Shown: one piece after another, positions 39,174 through 50,968 of the stretch
Layout of the letters: each line of letters opens with the position of its first letter
How positions within the stretch are numbered: position 1 is the stretch's first letter
Origin: Fluctibacter corallii
Lineage (GTDB): Bacteria > Pseudomonadota > Gammaproteobacteria > Enterobacterales > Alteromonadaceae
Direction of reading: 5' to 3'
Assembly (NCBI RefSeq): GCF_025751585.1
Contig: NZ_JAOWKX010000003.1
Coordinates: 324,323-388,322 of the forward strand
Length of the DNA: 64,000 bases
Program-made: the position numbers and the translations under genes
Notes under the pieces: model-generated
Told to the model about the DNA's origin: nothing
Seen by the model: the letters and a program-made list of their open reading frames with translations, nothing else
The model's database searches: none

Positions 39174-40202
39174 CTATTCACTAAATATTGCAAGAACGCT
39201 TCCTTCTTTCTCGTGAACGTGTTCTTGCTGTTCCTGAACATTATGAGCATAGAGCACCTGTTCGTTGTTAATTATCACTACATCACCATTTAGCCACTCA
39301 TGGCAGAACGTAGTTTGTAGAGATAAAGAAAGAAGAATTTCCAACGACGCAACACCAACTGGAGAGCCGTTCCCGTACGTGATAAAAGAAGAAGGGTTGT
39401 CTCTTACGCCAGGCCAACTGGTGTAAATATTCATCAAATTGTTTTGCAACCCCATGCGTCCATCAGTAAACGAGCTAATAGCAGGGAGAACGGGAGAGGT
39501 AACAATGAGGGTTTCTGTGTCTAACCACTCGTAGGTAAATCCACCGCTATCTAGCATATATTCAGCCGCTTCAGAAGAATTCACTCCCAAAAGTGATTTC
39601 CAGCTAAAATGACGATACATATCATTGGTATGATCTTCAGTCATTAGAAAAGAATAAATCAAACCCTCTCTTTCAAGCTTTTCTGTTACTTCAGGTAACG
39701 TAGATTGATAGATGTTATAAAGCAGGTCACTTCGGCAAAGCCGTAAAAGAGGTCGCGACGCAGGAATATTGGTATGAATGCTCGGGTGAAAGCTCGGCTG
39801 AAAGCTCGGCATGCAAAAGAACACGCTTTTAGGTTGCGTTAGAGATAATGAAAACGCGGCATGCAATGACGACGCTAGTGGTTGTTCAGGTGGCGCATAA
39901 GACACCTGTGGATGATGACTCGGAGCATAAGAAAAAAAGGGAGATTCGACAGTCATAGTCTTGTACTCGAAGGCATGGTAAAAAGCCAAGAAGTCCTCTT
40001 CGTTTGAAATGGGGAAGTCGCGAAATATAATACCTCCAGCCGATTCTAATACATCTTCGATCACCGCCTTGTGATGCACTATCCAGGCTTTAACATCTTC
40101 CATAGTTAATAATCCTGGGTTGATGATAAAACGTGGAAAGCAGGAATATTCCTCATCGAGTTGTCCTCTAATTGGAGAGTAAATGAGAGGAAGTGGCGTC
40201 AT
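39174..40202 (-). CDS. TauD/TfdA-like protein with altered iron ligands
   Basis: A 342-residue protein with the SyrP/TauD layout: GGIIFRDFPISNEEDFLAFYHAF near residue 57, then LHAAFSLSLTQPKSVFFC (in pieces) where family enzymes have LHxE, and GDVVIINNEQVLYAHNV near the C-terminus where they have DNxxxLHGR. So the first His (His114) is kept but the carboxylate is Ala116, the distal His position is Tyr318 (His320 nearby), and the 2-oxoglutarate Arg is not seen. A 12-base tandem repeat (39781-39804) codes for SFQPSFHP just after the first motif. Either a pseudoenzyme or a non-standard active site. Convergent with hemB at ten bases. Confidence 0.7.
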   Translation of the reverse strand: MTPLPLIYSPIRGQLDEEYSCFPRFIINPGLLTMEDVKAWIVHHKAVIEDVLESAGGIIFRDFPISNEEDFLAFYHAFEYKTMTVESPFFSYAPSHHPQVSYAPPEQPLASSLHAAFSLSLTQPKSVFFCMPSFQPSFHPSIHTNIPASRPLLRLCRSDLLYNIYQSTLPEVTEKLEREGLIYSFLMTEDHTNDMYRHFSWKSLLGVNSSEAAEYMLDSGGFTYEWLDTETLIVTSPVLPAISSFTDGRMGLQNNLMNIYTSWPGVRDNPSSFITYGNGSPVGVASLEILLSLSLQTTFCHEWLNGDVVIINNEQVLYAHNVQEQQEHVHEKEGSVLAIFSE

Positions 40203-40355
40203 TGTTATTCTCCATCACTAAGTGAGTATGCACCTATCTTGCGTCTATTGACACATACGAAACATCCATACAAGATTAGTCTATGGAAACGCTAGTCGGG
40301 TGTAGAGACGTTAAATAATTTGCAGTTAAAACGTCATCAAAGAGGGAATTGTAAA

Positions 40356-40541
40356 ATGTTAGAGACACTCTGGGTCGGTATAGCCCTTGTTATGATTATC
40401 GAAGGTGTTGGCCCTATGCTGTTCCCCAAGAAGTGGCAGCGTTTTTTACTGCAAATGGCGTCACAGCCACCAGAGCAGCTTCGCACGATTGGTGGCGTGC
40501 TGGTGACAGTGGGAATGGTATCGCTACTCTTTTTACTCTAA
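40356..40541 (+). CDS. DUF2065 (YjeT-like) small membrane protein
   Basis: A 61-residue protein with two membrane helices (ETLWVGIALVMIIEGVGPML and TIGGVLVTVGMVSLLFLL) joined by FPKKWQRFLLQMA, the DUF2065/YjeT pattern. The start is the ATG after AGGGA; the longer frame begins at TTG. It sits before purA as in the E. coli hflC-yjeT-purA region. Function unknown. Confidence 0.85.
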   Translation: MLETLWVGIALVMIIEGVGPMLFPKKWQRFLLQMASQPPEQLRTIGGVLVTVGMVSLLFLL

Positions 40542-40644
40542 ATGTAAGAACGTCATGTCACTATTCGATAAATGTATAAAGTTTGTGCATAAATAGGGTG
40601 ATTTTTGAAGGGGATTTTTGTAGAATCGCGGCCTAATTTTCTGA

Positions 40645-41955
<1,311 letters not shown>

Positions 41956-41977
41956 TGTAGCGCGAATGCATATACAT

Positions 41978-42006
41978 GAAAGGGTTGCGTTAGCAGCCCT
42001 TTTTTA
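41978..42006 (+). terminator. Rho-independent terminator of purA
   Basis: GAAAGGGTTGC / GCAGCCCTTTTTT stem with a GTTA loop, 22 bases past the stop. The remaining 240 bases up to the aldehyde dehydrogenase gene hold no gene I can see. Confidence 0.85.
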
Positions 42007-42246
42007 ATCGCCGCTCAACAAGTATGCATGTATCTCTCTTTCAAATATGCACTTCAATTGTAATCTATGTGCTTAACATTTTGGTTGAACAGCCGTTTGC
42101 GCGTTGGCGATCTGATGTCTAGGTCAAGACCTCTTTTTATCCAGTAAACGATTTGATGGGGCAAACCGTTGGGCAAGTAATAATTGTTAACATTTTAACC
42201 AGCTATGCCATAATGGCTTTGAACATAGTCACAATGGATTCTGAAA

Positions 42247-43662
42247 ATGAGCGTCACCAACCTTCATTTACACACTTCGACTAAAAAGGCAGAGCATCCT
42301 ATCGCACAACTGGTTAGCGCGGTCAGGCAGCATTTCACTCTGGGCTTGAGTAAGGATTATCAGTGGCGCGTAAACCAATTGAAGCGCTTGCGTCTTATGG
42401 TAGTTGAGAACCAAGACAAATTGGCATCGGCCCTGTATGAAGATTTAGGAAAGGGTGAGGTTGAGAGTTGGACGTCTGAAATTGGTTTCGTGATCAGTGA
42501 CATCGATCATACGATTAAGCATTTGAAAGGCTGGATGAAACCCAGACGTGTTTCGACCCCTATTGTCGCACAACCCGGAAAAAGCTACATACTACCTGAG
42601 CCATTAGGCACTGTGCTTATCATCGGTGCATGGAACTATCCGTTTCAGCTTGTTGTAGCACCGCTTATTGCAGCTATCGCAGCGGGCAACCATGCGATCA
42701 TCAAGCCCTCTGAGTTATCACAGTCTACCTCTGCGTTATTAAAAATGTTGCTTCCTAAGTATCTTGACGACAATGCATTTGCCGTCGTAGAGGGGGCTGT
42801 AGAAGAAACACAGATTTTATTGGCGCAGAAGTTCGATCACATTATCTATACGGGTGGAGAAAAAGTCGGAAAAATTGTCATGCGGGCGGCGTCAGAGCAT
42901 TTAACCCCTGTGACGCTGGAATTAGGTGGCAAGAGCCCGTGTATTGTCGATAAACACATTGACATAGAGGTGACGGCAAAGCGGATTGTTTGGGCCAAAT
43001 GGATGAATGCCGGTCAGACCTGTGTTGCACCAGATTACGTATTAGCAGATGCTGCTATTGCTGGTGCACTTCAAGAAGCCTTAAAAAAAGCAGTTCAGGA
43101 ATGTTATGGTGTAGAGCCAAAGAAGAGTAAAGATTATGGCCGCATTGTTAACAAACGCCATTACGAGCGGTTGGTGGGATATCTAGAGAATCAAAATGTT
43201 ATTTTTGGCGGTGACGTTGACCCAGTTAATCGTTATATTTCTCCCACAATAATACGCGAGCCAAGCTTGCATTCTTCTGTTATGCAAGAAGAAATTTTTG
43301 GGCCGATACTGCCTATTGTTACTTACGATAACCTTGCTGATGCAATTACCTTTGTCAATGAGCGTGCAAAACCACTTTCACTGTACCTTTTTACCCATAA
43401 GTCAGATGTAGAGAAAAAAGTACTTCAGCAGACAAGTTCTGGTAGTGCCTGTGTAAACGATGGCTTTATGTTTATGGTAAACCCTGACTTGCCGTTCGGT
43501 GGCGTAGGGAATAGCGGCATGGGGGCATATCATGGCAAAACCGGATTTGATACATTTAGCCATTTAAAAAGTGTGATGAGCCGTAAATTCTGGCTTGACG
43601 TACCATTACGCTATCCTCCATTTAACCGATTTAAATTTACCTGGTTGAAACGGCTACTCTAA
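42247..43662 (+). CDS. Class-3-like aldehyde dehydrogenase
   Basis: NAD(P)-dependent oxidation of medium or aromatic aldehydes (coniferyl-aldehyde/fatty-aldehyde type), 471 residues. [23 protein letters not shown], the general base Glu225 in [10 protein letters not shown], nucleophile Cys259 in [11 protein letters not shown], and [11 protein letters not shown]. The C-terminus has a basic, hydrophobic end ([10 protein letters not shown]) that may touch the membrane, as in fatty-aldehyde members. Eleven bases before the VOC gene, probably one transcript. Confidence 0.92.
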   Translation: MSVTNLHLHTSTKKAEHPIAQLVSAVRQHFTLGLSKDYQWRVNQLKRLRLMVVENQDKLASALYEDLGKGEVESWTSEIGFVISDIDHTIKHLKGWMKPRRVSTPIVAQPGKSYILPEPLGTVLIIGAWNYPFQLVVAPLIAAIAAGNHAIIKPSELSQSTSALLKMLLPKYLDDNAFAVVEGAVEETQILLAQKFDHIIYTGGEKVGKIVMRAASEHLTPVTLELGGKSPCIVDKHIDIEVTAKRIVWAKWMNAGQTCVAPDYVLADAAIAGALQEALKKAVQECYGVEPKKSKDYGRIVNKRHYERLVGYLENQNVIFGGDVDPVNRYISPTIIREPSLHSSVMQEEIFGPILPIVTYDNLADAITFVNERAKPLSLYLFTHKSDVEKKVLQQTSSGSACVNDGFMFMVNPDLPFGGVGNSGMGAYHGKTGFDTFSHLKSVMSRKFWLDVPLRYPPFNRFKFTWLKRLL

Positions 43663-43672
43663 AAGGAACGTT

Positions 43673-44095
43673 ATGCAAGCTATCCCTCCTTTTCATTTGG
43701 CGATTCCCGTCACGTCACTTGCGCATGCCCGTGCATTTTACGGAGAGCTTCTCGGATGCTCAGAGGGACGTAGTGACGATCATTGGATTGACTGGGATTT
43801 CTACGGCCATCAGCTTGTTACGCATTTAGTTAAGGCGATGCCGAGCGTGCCAGATACTAACGTGGTGGATGAAAAACATGTGCCTGTTCCGCACTTTGGT
43901 GTTGTGTTACCTTGGAAAGAATGGCACTCCCTCGCTGATACGCTGGACAACGTCGGGACAGATTTTGTCATCGCGCCTTATATCCGGTTTAAAGGACAAC
44001 CCGGCGAGCAGGCCACGATGTTTCTTCACGACCCTAGTGGTAACGCACTCGAATTCAAAGCATTTCGCGATTTATCCAATTTGTTCTCGCATTAA
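43673..44095 (+). CDS. VOC-family (glyoxalase/dioxygenase fold) protein
   Basis: A 140-residue vicinal-oxygen-chelate protein: [25 protein letters not shown] at the N-terminus (potential metal His8), HFGVVLPW in the middle and [13 protein letters not shown] at the end. AAGGAACGTT before ATG is a good ribosome site. Probably cotranscribed with the aldehyde dehydrogenase. The substrate is unknown. Confidence 0.88.
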   Translation: MQAIPPFHLAIPVTSLAHARAFYGELLGCSEGRSDDHWIDWDFYGHQLVTHLVKAMPSVPDTNVVDEKHVPVPHFGVVLPWKEWHSLADTLDNVGTDFVIAPYIRFKGQPGEQATMFLHDPSGNALEFKAFRDLSNLFSH

Positions 44096-44098
44096 TAT

Positions 44099-44458
44099 TT
44101 AACGGTGCTTTTGTGGTCTAATTCGCGCAATTATTCTTTTCAGTTTGATAGGCACAGGAAGTGGTTTAAACGGACTAATATTCGCTCCCCCTGTGTTACC
44201 ATCAGGCAGGAGCCCGAGAGGTGTTTTTGTTAGCGCCCCAACAATACGCATAATTTGACCGCTCGCTTCTCTTAAAGATAAGCGTTTTATTCCATCTATT
44301 AGCATGATTACATGGACTAGTGTGTGATAGAAGGTATGGTATTGAGCAATCACGTGGGCTTCCTCTAAATACCGAAATCGTGATTCACAATTATTATCGC
44401 TAAAAGTATACTTTTTAACCCTTTCTATAACGTAAAATTCTAAATTTCGTGGCTTCAT
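44099..44458 (-). CDS. DUF3703 family protein
   Basis: A 119-residue helical protein with the DUF3703 signature: RYLEEAHVIAQ, HTLVHVIMLIDG, ASGQIMRIVGALTKTPLG and PDGNTGGANISPFKPLPVP. Four conserved His residues (in AHVIAQYH, YH, VH) could bind metal. Convergent with the VOC gene at three bases. Function unknown. Confidence 0.82.
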   Translation of the reverse strand: MKPRNLEFYVIERVKKYTFSDNNCESRFRYLEEAHVIAQYHTFYHTLVHVIMLIDGIKRLSLREASGQIMRIVGALTKTPLGLLPDGNTGGANISPFKPLPVPIKLKRIIARIRPQKHR

Positions 44459-44641
44459 ACATTAACCTTTGAACAAATTTCGATCACTCTACAGCTTTGA
44501 GCTGCTCTAAAGTCAATAAATAAATTGTTAAGTATTTGTAATAAGTTGTTATTAGAATGCAAATTCTTATGAGGTAAAAATATTACACTCATCTGGAGGT
44601 CAGACTAGTATGGGTGTCCCAAAACAACAAAGGGCACACTC

Positions 44642-45526
44642 ATGAAATTAACACTCACAACACTATTTAAAAGCACGAAACGGTTGGCTTTAGGCTTATC
44701 GTTACTGTGTTTATCTGGCGTAGCGTCAGCGAACTACGGGGTCGCATTCGTGCATGGAACGGGTTCTCAAAACAATGCAGAAGATAATTACTGGACACGA
44801 TCATTTATTAGTTCAGTGATGTCTGGGGCACCCAATTCAAATCGCTATGTCGTTGTAAATTGTGATTTTGAAAAGAATATGTGGGATGCGGCTGCAACTG
44901 GTTGTTTAGCAAGCCAGCTCACACAATTTATTCAATCACAGAATATCTCTCAAATGTATGTAATTACTCACTCTCATGGTGGCAACATGATGCGCTGGGT
45001 AATGTCAAACCCGACCACAGATTCCCGCTTTCCAAATATTATTAATAAAATTGTAAATGTGACTGCATTGGCGCCGTCTAGCGGCGGAACTGCTCTTGCT
45101 GATGCTGCAATAGCTGGCAATGTATTTGAGTCGGCTGTCGGCTGGTTGCTGGGTTACAAATCTGATGCGGTTAAGCAGCAACAACGTAGTTGGATGAGTT
45201 ACTACAACAACAATAACTTGCTAGGAACAGCAGGTCGTCCAGCGTTACCTAAACCTTTCAAATCCGTGGTTGGCACCGATGTGGAATCTGCAGTTTGGGA
45301 CAGTGATAGTTACTGTGGAGGATATCAAAATCAAGTTGCACTTGAGTTTACCCAAAACTGGTTAGATTCCTGTTCAGATGGCTTTCTTGAATGTAGTTCT
45401 CAGTCTGCTGCTGGCTATGTTTGGTTCCGAGATAAAGATCGCATGAGTGGCAGAGAGCCGTTGAGTCATCAACAATCCAGACGCCAATGTTTCGGTCTTG
45501 ATACTCAACTGCGTAATGATATCTAG
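44642..45526 (+). CDS. Secreted alpha/beta-hydrolase (lipase-like)
   Basis: A 294-residue exported hydrolase. Signal peptide (LALGLSLLCLSGVASA-NYG), strand GVAFVHGTG with an oxyanion-type HG, and a nucleophile elbow THSHGG with Ser111. Cys residues in the C-terminal half (YCGGY, SCSDGFLEC) probably form disulfides. Resembles triacylglycerol-lipase-like esterases. It is nine bases before the DUF4785 gene, probably one transcript. Confidence 0.78.
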   Translation: MKLTLTTLFKSTKRLALGLSLLCLSGVASANYGVAFVHGTGSQNNAEDNYWTRSFISSVMSGAPNSNRYVVVNCDFEKNMWDAAATGCLASQLTQFIQSQNISQMYVITHSHGGNMMRWVMSNPTTDSRFPNIINKIVNVTALAPSSGGTALADAAIAGNVFESAVGWLLGYKSDAVKQQQRSWMSYYNNNNLLGTAGRPALPKPFKSVVGTDVESAVWDSDSYCGGYQNQVALEFTQNWLDSCSDGFLECSSQSAAGYVWFRDKDRMSGREPLSHQQSRRQCFGLDTQLRNDI

Positions 45527-45535
45527 GAGGCAATA

Positions 45536-46720
45536 ATGAAAATTTTTACCACATCTTTATTAGCGGCGACGTTGAGTGCGCTACTTGCTAGTGGCGCAGC
45601 TATCGCCAATCAAGGATATGCTACTTATACTTTTCCAATTAAAGCGGACACCACACTTAATAAATCAAATAAAGAAGAGTCTGTAATGAGTCAGTCTTAC
45701 TGGCGTGAAGTAACAGGCGCGGAGCTTCGTAAAGGGATAGATCTAAATACAACAGCTAAAAGTGCACTTGTGTTACTGTCATTGAAGGGATCACAGGCTG
45801 ATCAAAAGGTGATCGACACGGATCAGCTACAGTTGATTAGTAGAAATGGTCGTTATGTCGATAGTAAAAAAGTGTCTCAGGAATCGTTGGCACAAACGGG
45901 ATTGTTTGCCCGCAGTGTCGCGATAACCGCGAAACATCATGAAATCGACAACGATCTTACCTTACGCTCGAATCAAGCGTTTAACGATGATGATCGATTC
46001 ATTGTGACAGTGAAAGAGTCATCTTCTCCTTATCAACTTAAACTTCGAGCGCCAACGCAAAATATCACTGATGATCAGGATGTCTTGGCTACATTTTCGT
46101 TTACCGAAGGAAAAAGCCAGATCATTGATAGAAGCACGTTATCTGATCCGCAGTACAAAGCGCAATTGGTTGCGCCAGATGGGGCGATTACTGATCTTAT
46201 TGTTGAGTCGGCCAACGAGCAGCTACAGGTAAAAAGCCCAGCGCTTTCCACCGTACTCAGTCCGGTTCATGGACTTTATGAGGTTCAGGTGACAATGGAT
46301 GCGAAGGTTGATGGAAAACAAGTACTGCGTAATGCAAAAGTCGCAGTGGCGATGAAAAATACAACAGCTCAATTGGTTAACACCCGTTTTGAAACCTCCG
46401 ACACACTGCGAGCTATTGTATCGTATGAAGCTATCGTTCCTAGTCGATTTGAGGCGAGAGCAGTGCTTTACGGTACTAACCATCAGGGAAAACTCGTTCC
46501 GGTTGCAGAAGCACATGCGGCTCACGATGTGAATTCGGGTAAGCAGATGCTCATTCTGCCTTTCAACGAAGAAATCGTAAATGCTGCCGGTGTAAAAGCC
46601 CCTTATGAAGTTGGGATGGTACGTCTATTCGATCAGGGACAATTGGCGTTACTTGATACATCTGATTCACGCGTTTCATCGGTTGATGAGATTCAGAATA
46701 ATAGGCCAACATGGCGCTAA
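45536..46720 (+). CDS. DUF4785-like exported protein
   Basis: A 394-residue exported protein: signal peptide (cleavage near AIA-NQG), then beta-sandwich-like domains (about 30-200, 200-300 and 290-390). It resembles DUF4785 proteins, which I assign with moderate certainty; no catalytic motif is visible. GGAGGCAATA before ATG is a strong ribosome site. Because it follows the secreted hydrolase at nine bases, it may be a chaperone, inhibitor or surface partner of it; this is inference. Confidence 0.68.
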   Translation: MKIFTTSLLAATLSALLASGAAIANQGYATYTFPIKADTTLNKSNKEESVMSQSYWREVTGAELRKGIDLNTTAKSALVLLSLKGSQADQKVIDTDQLQLISRNGRYVDSKKVSQESLAQTGLFARSVAITAKHHEIDNDLTLRSNQAFNDDDRFIVTVKESSSPYQLKLRAPTQNITDDQDVLATFSFTEGKSQIIDRSTLSDPQYKAQLVAPDGAITDLIVESANEQLQVKSPALSTVLSPVHGLYEVQVTMDAKVDGKQVLRNAKVAVAMKNTTAQLVNTRFETSDTLRAIVSYEAIVPSRFEARAVLYGTNHQGKLVPVAEAHAAHDVNSGKQMLILPFNEEIVNAAGVKAPYEVGMVRLFDQGQLALLDTSDSRVSSVDEIQNNRPTWR

Positions 46721-46747
46721 TGATTGATCGCTAAGTGAATGAACGAG

Positions 46748-46784
46748 CCCTCGTATATTTTTTAAATATGCGAGGGTTTATTGT
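46748..46784. terminator. Bidirectional terminator between DUF4785 gene and ispB
   Basis: CCCTCGTATATTT / AAATATGCGAGGG near-perfect stem, with T-rich sequence on the plus side. It lies between convergent genes. Confidence 0.85.
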
Positions 46785-46804
46785 TCTGCGGCCTGTGTTG
46801 TTGA

Positions 46805-47776
46805 TTATGCCGCGCGCTCTACTGCAATGTGCGCTAACCCTATTAATGCCTGCTTATACTCTGACTCAGGCAAAACGCTAAGGGCATCTATAGCCTGTTG
46901 ACTTGCTTTGATTGCTTGGGCTTTGGTGTAGTCTAAGGCGCCAGTTTGCTCCATAGCAGTAATAATTGGCGACAAGTTTTCCATGCCATTACCTGACTCT
47001 ATAGCCTGCTTAATCATGGCAGCCTGTTCGCTATTTCCATGCCACATTGCATACAGTAGCGGTAGTGTTGGCTTACCCTCGGCTAAGTCATCACCAACGT
47101 TTTTACCCATTTCTTCGCTGTCAGCTGCATAATCGAGAATATCGTCCACGAGCTGAAATGCCGTGCCTAAATATTTTCCATAGTTTGCCATAGCATGTTC
47201 AATTTCTTTAGATTGATCGGTGATCACCGCGGCTAACAGAGTTGCGGCCTCAAACAATCTTGCCGTTTTACTGTAAATTACCTGCATATATCGCGCTTCA
47301 GTCGTGTCAGGATCATTACAATTCATTAATTGCAGCACCTCACCTTCAGCTATCACGTTTGTGGCATCAGATAAAATTTCCATGACGCGCATACGTTTTA
47401 AACTCACCATCATCTGGAATGAGCGCGTATAAAGAAAGTCACCCACGAGCACACTGGCTTGATTGCCAAATACCGCATTTGCGGTTTCGCGCCCGCGTCT
47501 CATCATTGATTCATCAACCACGTCGTCGTGAAGCAATGTCGCGGTATGGATAAATTCAATAATTGCTGCAAGTGTATGGTGCTCATCATGACTAATATCC
47601 AGTGCGCGTGCAGCAAGTACCGTCATCAGAGGCCGTAATCGCTTACCACCACTGTTTACGATGTAAAATCCCAGCTGATTGATCAGGGCAACATCAGAGT
47701 CTACTTGGTTTTGAATAAGTTGATTAACCGATTGCATATCTGCATCGGCAAGTGTTCGGATCTGATTGATATCCAT
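46805..47776 (-). CDS. ispB: Octaprenyl-diphosphate synthase
   Basis: Makes the polyprenyl tail of ubiquinone. Both Asp-rich motifs are present: LLHDDVVDESMMRRG and QLVDDILDYAAD. The start is the ATG giving MDINQIRTLA, which aligns with the E. coli start; the longer frame begins at TTG five codons earlier. 323 residues. Divergent from rplU as in E. coli. Confidence 0.95.
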   Translation of the reverse strand: MDINQIRTLADADMQSVNQLIQNQVDSDVALINQLGFYIVNSGGKRLRPLMTVLAARALDISHDEHHTLAAIIEFIHTATLLHDDVVDESMMRRGRETANAVFGNQASVLVGDFLYTRSFQMMVSLKRMRVMEILSDATNVIAEGEVLQLMNCNDPDTTEARYMQVIYSKTARLFEAATLLAAVITDQSKEIEHAMANYGKYLGTAFQLVDDILDYAADSEEMGKNVGDDLAEGKPTLPLLYAMWHGNSEQAAMIKQAIESGNGMENLSPIITAMEQTGALDYTKAQAIKASQQAIDALSVLPESEYKQALIGLAHIAVERAA

Positions 47777-47929
47777 GTTATATTTGAGCAATTCTGATTC
47801 AAGGCATTAATATGCCGACGATTTTACAGAAATCCGTCTAGGTATCCAGTCTAGAAGCGCTTTATCAGCTTGAAAGCCAGCAGAAAGATAAATTGATGCT
47901 AATTTAATCAAAAAAAACGAATTTTGGGG

Positions 47930-47958
47930 TTGCTTGAAAAGGTCAGTTCACGTACAAT
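47930..47958 (+). promoter_or_regulatory. Promoter of rplU-rpmA
   Basis: TTGCTT (47930-47935) and TACAAT (47953-47958) with 17-base spacing, 56 bases upstream of rplU and followed by a GC-rich discriminator (CGCGCC), as expected for a stringently controlled ribosomal operon. Confidence 0.7.
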
Positions 47959-48013
47959 TCGCGCCCTGTTTTAGAATTGTATAGCGTTATGAAAACGCAG
48001 AGCGGAGTTTAAT

Positions 48014-48325
48014 ATGTACGCGGTTTTCCAAAGTGGTGGTAAACAACACCGTGTGGCTGAAGGCCAAACCGTTCGTCTTGAGAAGATCGAAGTTGCGCCG
48101 GGTGAGACGGTTGAGTTCGATAATATCTTGATGGTTAGCAATGGCGACGATGTTAAAATCGGTACGCCTTATGTGCAAGGCGGCAAAGTAACTGCTGAAG
48201 TAGTTACTCACGGTCGTGGCGACAAAATTAAGATCGTCAAGTTCCGTCGTCGTAAGCATTCTCGTAAACAAATGGGCCACCGCCAGTGGTTCACTGAAGT
48301 GAAAATTACTGGCATTAGCGCTTAA
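48014..48325 (+). CDS. rplU: 50S ribosomal protein L21
   Basis: 103 residues, the standard length. [25 protein letters not shown] and the C-terminal [23 protein letters not shown] (in pieces) are diagnostic. Followed by rpmA after 15 bases. Confidence 0.98.
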   Translation: MYAVFQSGGKQHRVAEGQTVRLEKIEVAPGETVEFDNILMVSNGDDVKIGTPYVQGGKVTAEVVTHGRGDKIKIVKFRRRKHSRKQMGHRQWFTEVKITGISA

Positions 48326-48340
48326 TAGGAGTACTGAAAG

Positions 48341-48595
48341 ATGGCACACAAAAAGGCGGGTGGTAGTACCCGAAATGGTCGTGACTCAGAAAGTAAACGT
48401 TTAGGTGTTAAGCGTTTCGGTGGTGAGTCTGTATTGGCTGGTAACATCATTGTTCGTCAACGTGGTACACGTTTCCACGCTGGTGACAACGTAGGTATCG
48501 GTAAAGACCACACTCTATTTGCTTTGTCTGACGGTAAGGTTCAGTTCGAAGTTAAAGGTCCAAAAAATCGCAAGTACGTAAGTATCGTTGCTTAA
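48341..48595 (+). CDS. rpmA: 50S ribosomal protein L27
   Basis: 84 residues. [24 protein letters not shown] is diagnostic; the N-terminal AHKKAGG reaches the peptidyl-transferase centre. No N-terminal extension of the kind cleaved in Firmicutes. Confidence 0.98.
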   Translation: MAHKKAGGSTRNGRDSESKRLGVKRFGGESVLAGNIIVRQRGTRFHAGDNVGIGKDHTLFALSDGKVQFEVKGPKNRKYVSIVA

Positions 48596-48618
48596 TTGAC
48601 CTTTATAAAAAATTGATA

Positions 48619-48650
48619 AAGAGCCCCGCCTGATGTGCGGGGCTTTTTTA
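48619..48650 (+). terminator. Rho-independent terminator of rplU-rpmA
   Basis: AGCCCCGC / GCGGGGCT stem (48622-48629 with 48637-48644) and a T-run. In the following gap before obgE two further short dyads occur (GCATGT/ACATGC at 48666 and ACCAGA/TCTGGT at 48783); their role is unclear. Confidence 0.9.
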
Positions 48651-48874
48651 TGATAATGGCATTGTGCATGTCTGAACATGCTTCGATAAAATACGATTAA
48701 CGTTGTCGTTTGCTAGCCGAATGGGGCCAATCAGACTTAGGTAGAGCAGGTTTAAACTAGATCTCTTCTGAAGTGTTATACGACCAGAGTTTCAGTCTGG
48801 TAAATTCCCAACTAAGATTAGTCTTTGCCCTAATGCATAATTTGATCGTAATTCTTGTTTCTCAATTGAGGTAA

Positions 48875-50050
<1,176 letters not shown>

Positions 50051-50061
50051 CGACTCACTAC

Positions 50062-50090
50062 GAAAGCCCCGCAGATAGCGGGGCTTTTTT
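50062..50090 (+). terminator. Rho-independent terminator of obgE
   Basis: AAAGCCCCGC / GCGGGGCTTTTTTT with an AGATA loop, 12 bases past the stop. From here to the MarR gene the 270 bases are strongly AT-rich and hold only the promoter/operator described next. Confidence 0.9.
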
Positions 50091-50286
50091 TGGTTCGGTA
50101 AGATAATTTTCTCTCTTCGGTAAGGTTATTTCTCGTGATTGTTATTTGTACAAAAAAAATTAAATAAAAACACCTGTAAGCTCAAAAAATTATCAATTTC
50201 AACTAGTTAATATTATATGTGATTTTTATTGCAGTTTTTATGTAAACTGTATACCTTATACATCAGAATAAAAAATAACCTTTTAG

Positions 50287-50334
50287 GTGAAGTGTACTTC
50301 ACATTTTTGACACAGTAACTATCTGTGTTATATT
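50287..50334 (+). promoter_or_regulatory. Promoter with two operator-like dyads upstream of the MarR gene
   Basis: TTGACA (50307-50312) and TATATT (50329-50334), 16 bases apart. The dyad ACACAG-taactat-CTGTGT (50310-50328) fills the spacer, and GTGAAGT-gt-ACTTCAC (50287-50302) lies just upstream of the -35 box. This geometry fits repression by a dimeric winged-helix protein, most simply by the MarR product itself. Confidence 0.65.
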
Positions 50335-50362
50335 GGTTTCGAGTTAAAACAAAGATTTGCAT

Positions 50363-50968
50363 ATGATGAATCCTGATCGCTTAACAGACCTTCTCGAGCG
50401 CCTTGGTGCGCTTTATCGTAGTGAGATGAAACAATCTGGCATTAAACTATCGTTGCATCCTGTTCATATGGAAGTGCTGTATTTTCTCAGTCGCTGCAAT
50501 AAATATAGTAATACGCCAGTCGCTATCAAAGAGTATCTCAACACCACCAAAGGTACGATTTCTCAAACAATTTCATTGTTGGAATCTAAAGGGTTACTGA
50601 CTAAAGTTCCGGATGAAAATGACAAACGTGTAGTACACGTACATTTGACTGATGAAGGTAGGGAAATCGTCAATCAAGAGATGCCTCCTCGTGCGTTTTC
50701 TAACGTGCTTAATAAGTTGCCCTCAGATGATCATTTGACGCTGGAATGGCAGTTAGAATCATTACTGTCTGAATTACAGCGAGATGCTGGCAAGTCAGGA
50801 TTTGGCATGTGCAAAACCTGCCGATTTCACCGAAACAAAACTCCATTGAATTTTTACTGTGAATTGACCAAAGAAGATTTACCTAAAGCTGCAGGTGAGC
50901 TAATTTGTCGAGAGCACAGCTTTGACGTTAGAGAAGAAGAACTAGAAAAGGAAAGCGTTGAAAAATGA
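50363..50968 (+). CDS. MarR-type regulator with C-terminal Cys/His cluster
   Basis: 201 residues: a MarR winged helix (about 1-138, with TKGTISQTISLLESKGLL and DENDKRVVHVHLTDEG) and an added C-terminal region holding Cys150, Cys153, His156, Cys166, Cys182 and His185 (MCKTCRFH, FYC, ELICREH). That is enough for a zinc site or a four-Cys iron-sulfur cluster, so the protein may sense redox state, metal or NO. The start is the first of two adjacent ATG codons; the longer frame begins at TTG. It is convergent with the AurF-like gene, a plausible target. Confidence 0.85.
   Translation: MMNPDRLTDLLERLGALYRSEMKQSGIKLSLHPVHMEVLYFLSRCNKYSNTPVAIKEYLNTTKGTISQTISLLESKGLLTKVPDENDKRVVHVHLTDEGREIVNQEMPPRAFSNVLNKLPSDDHLTLEWQLESLLSELQRDAGKSGFGMCKTCRFHRNKTPLNFYCELTKEDLPKAAGELICREHSFDVREEELEKESVEK

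Noticed and set aside
39174..40202. Calling the TauD-like protein a non-heme iron halogenase
   Set aside because: The HxA motif fits, but the distal His and the 2-oxoglutarate Arg that halogenases keep are not seen.
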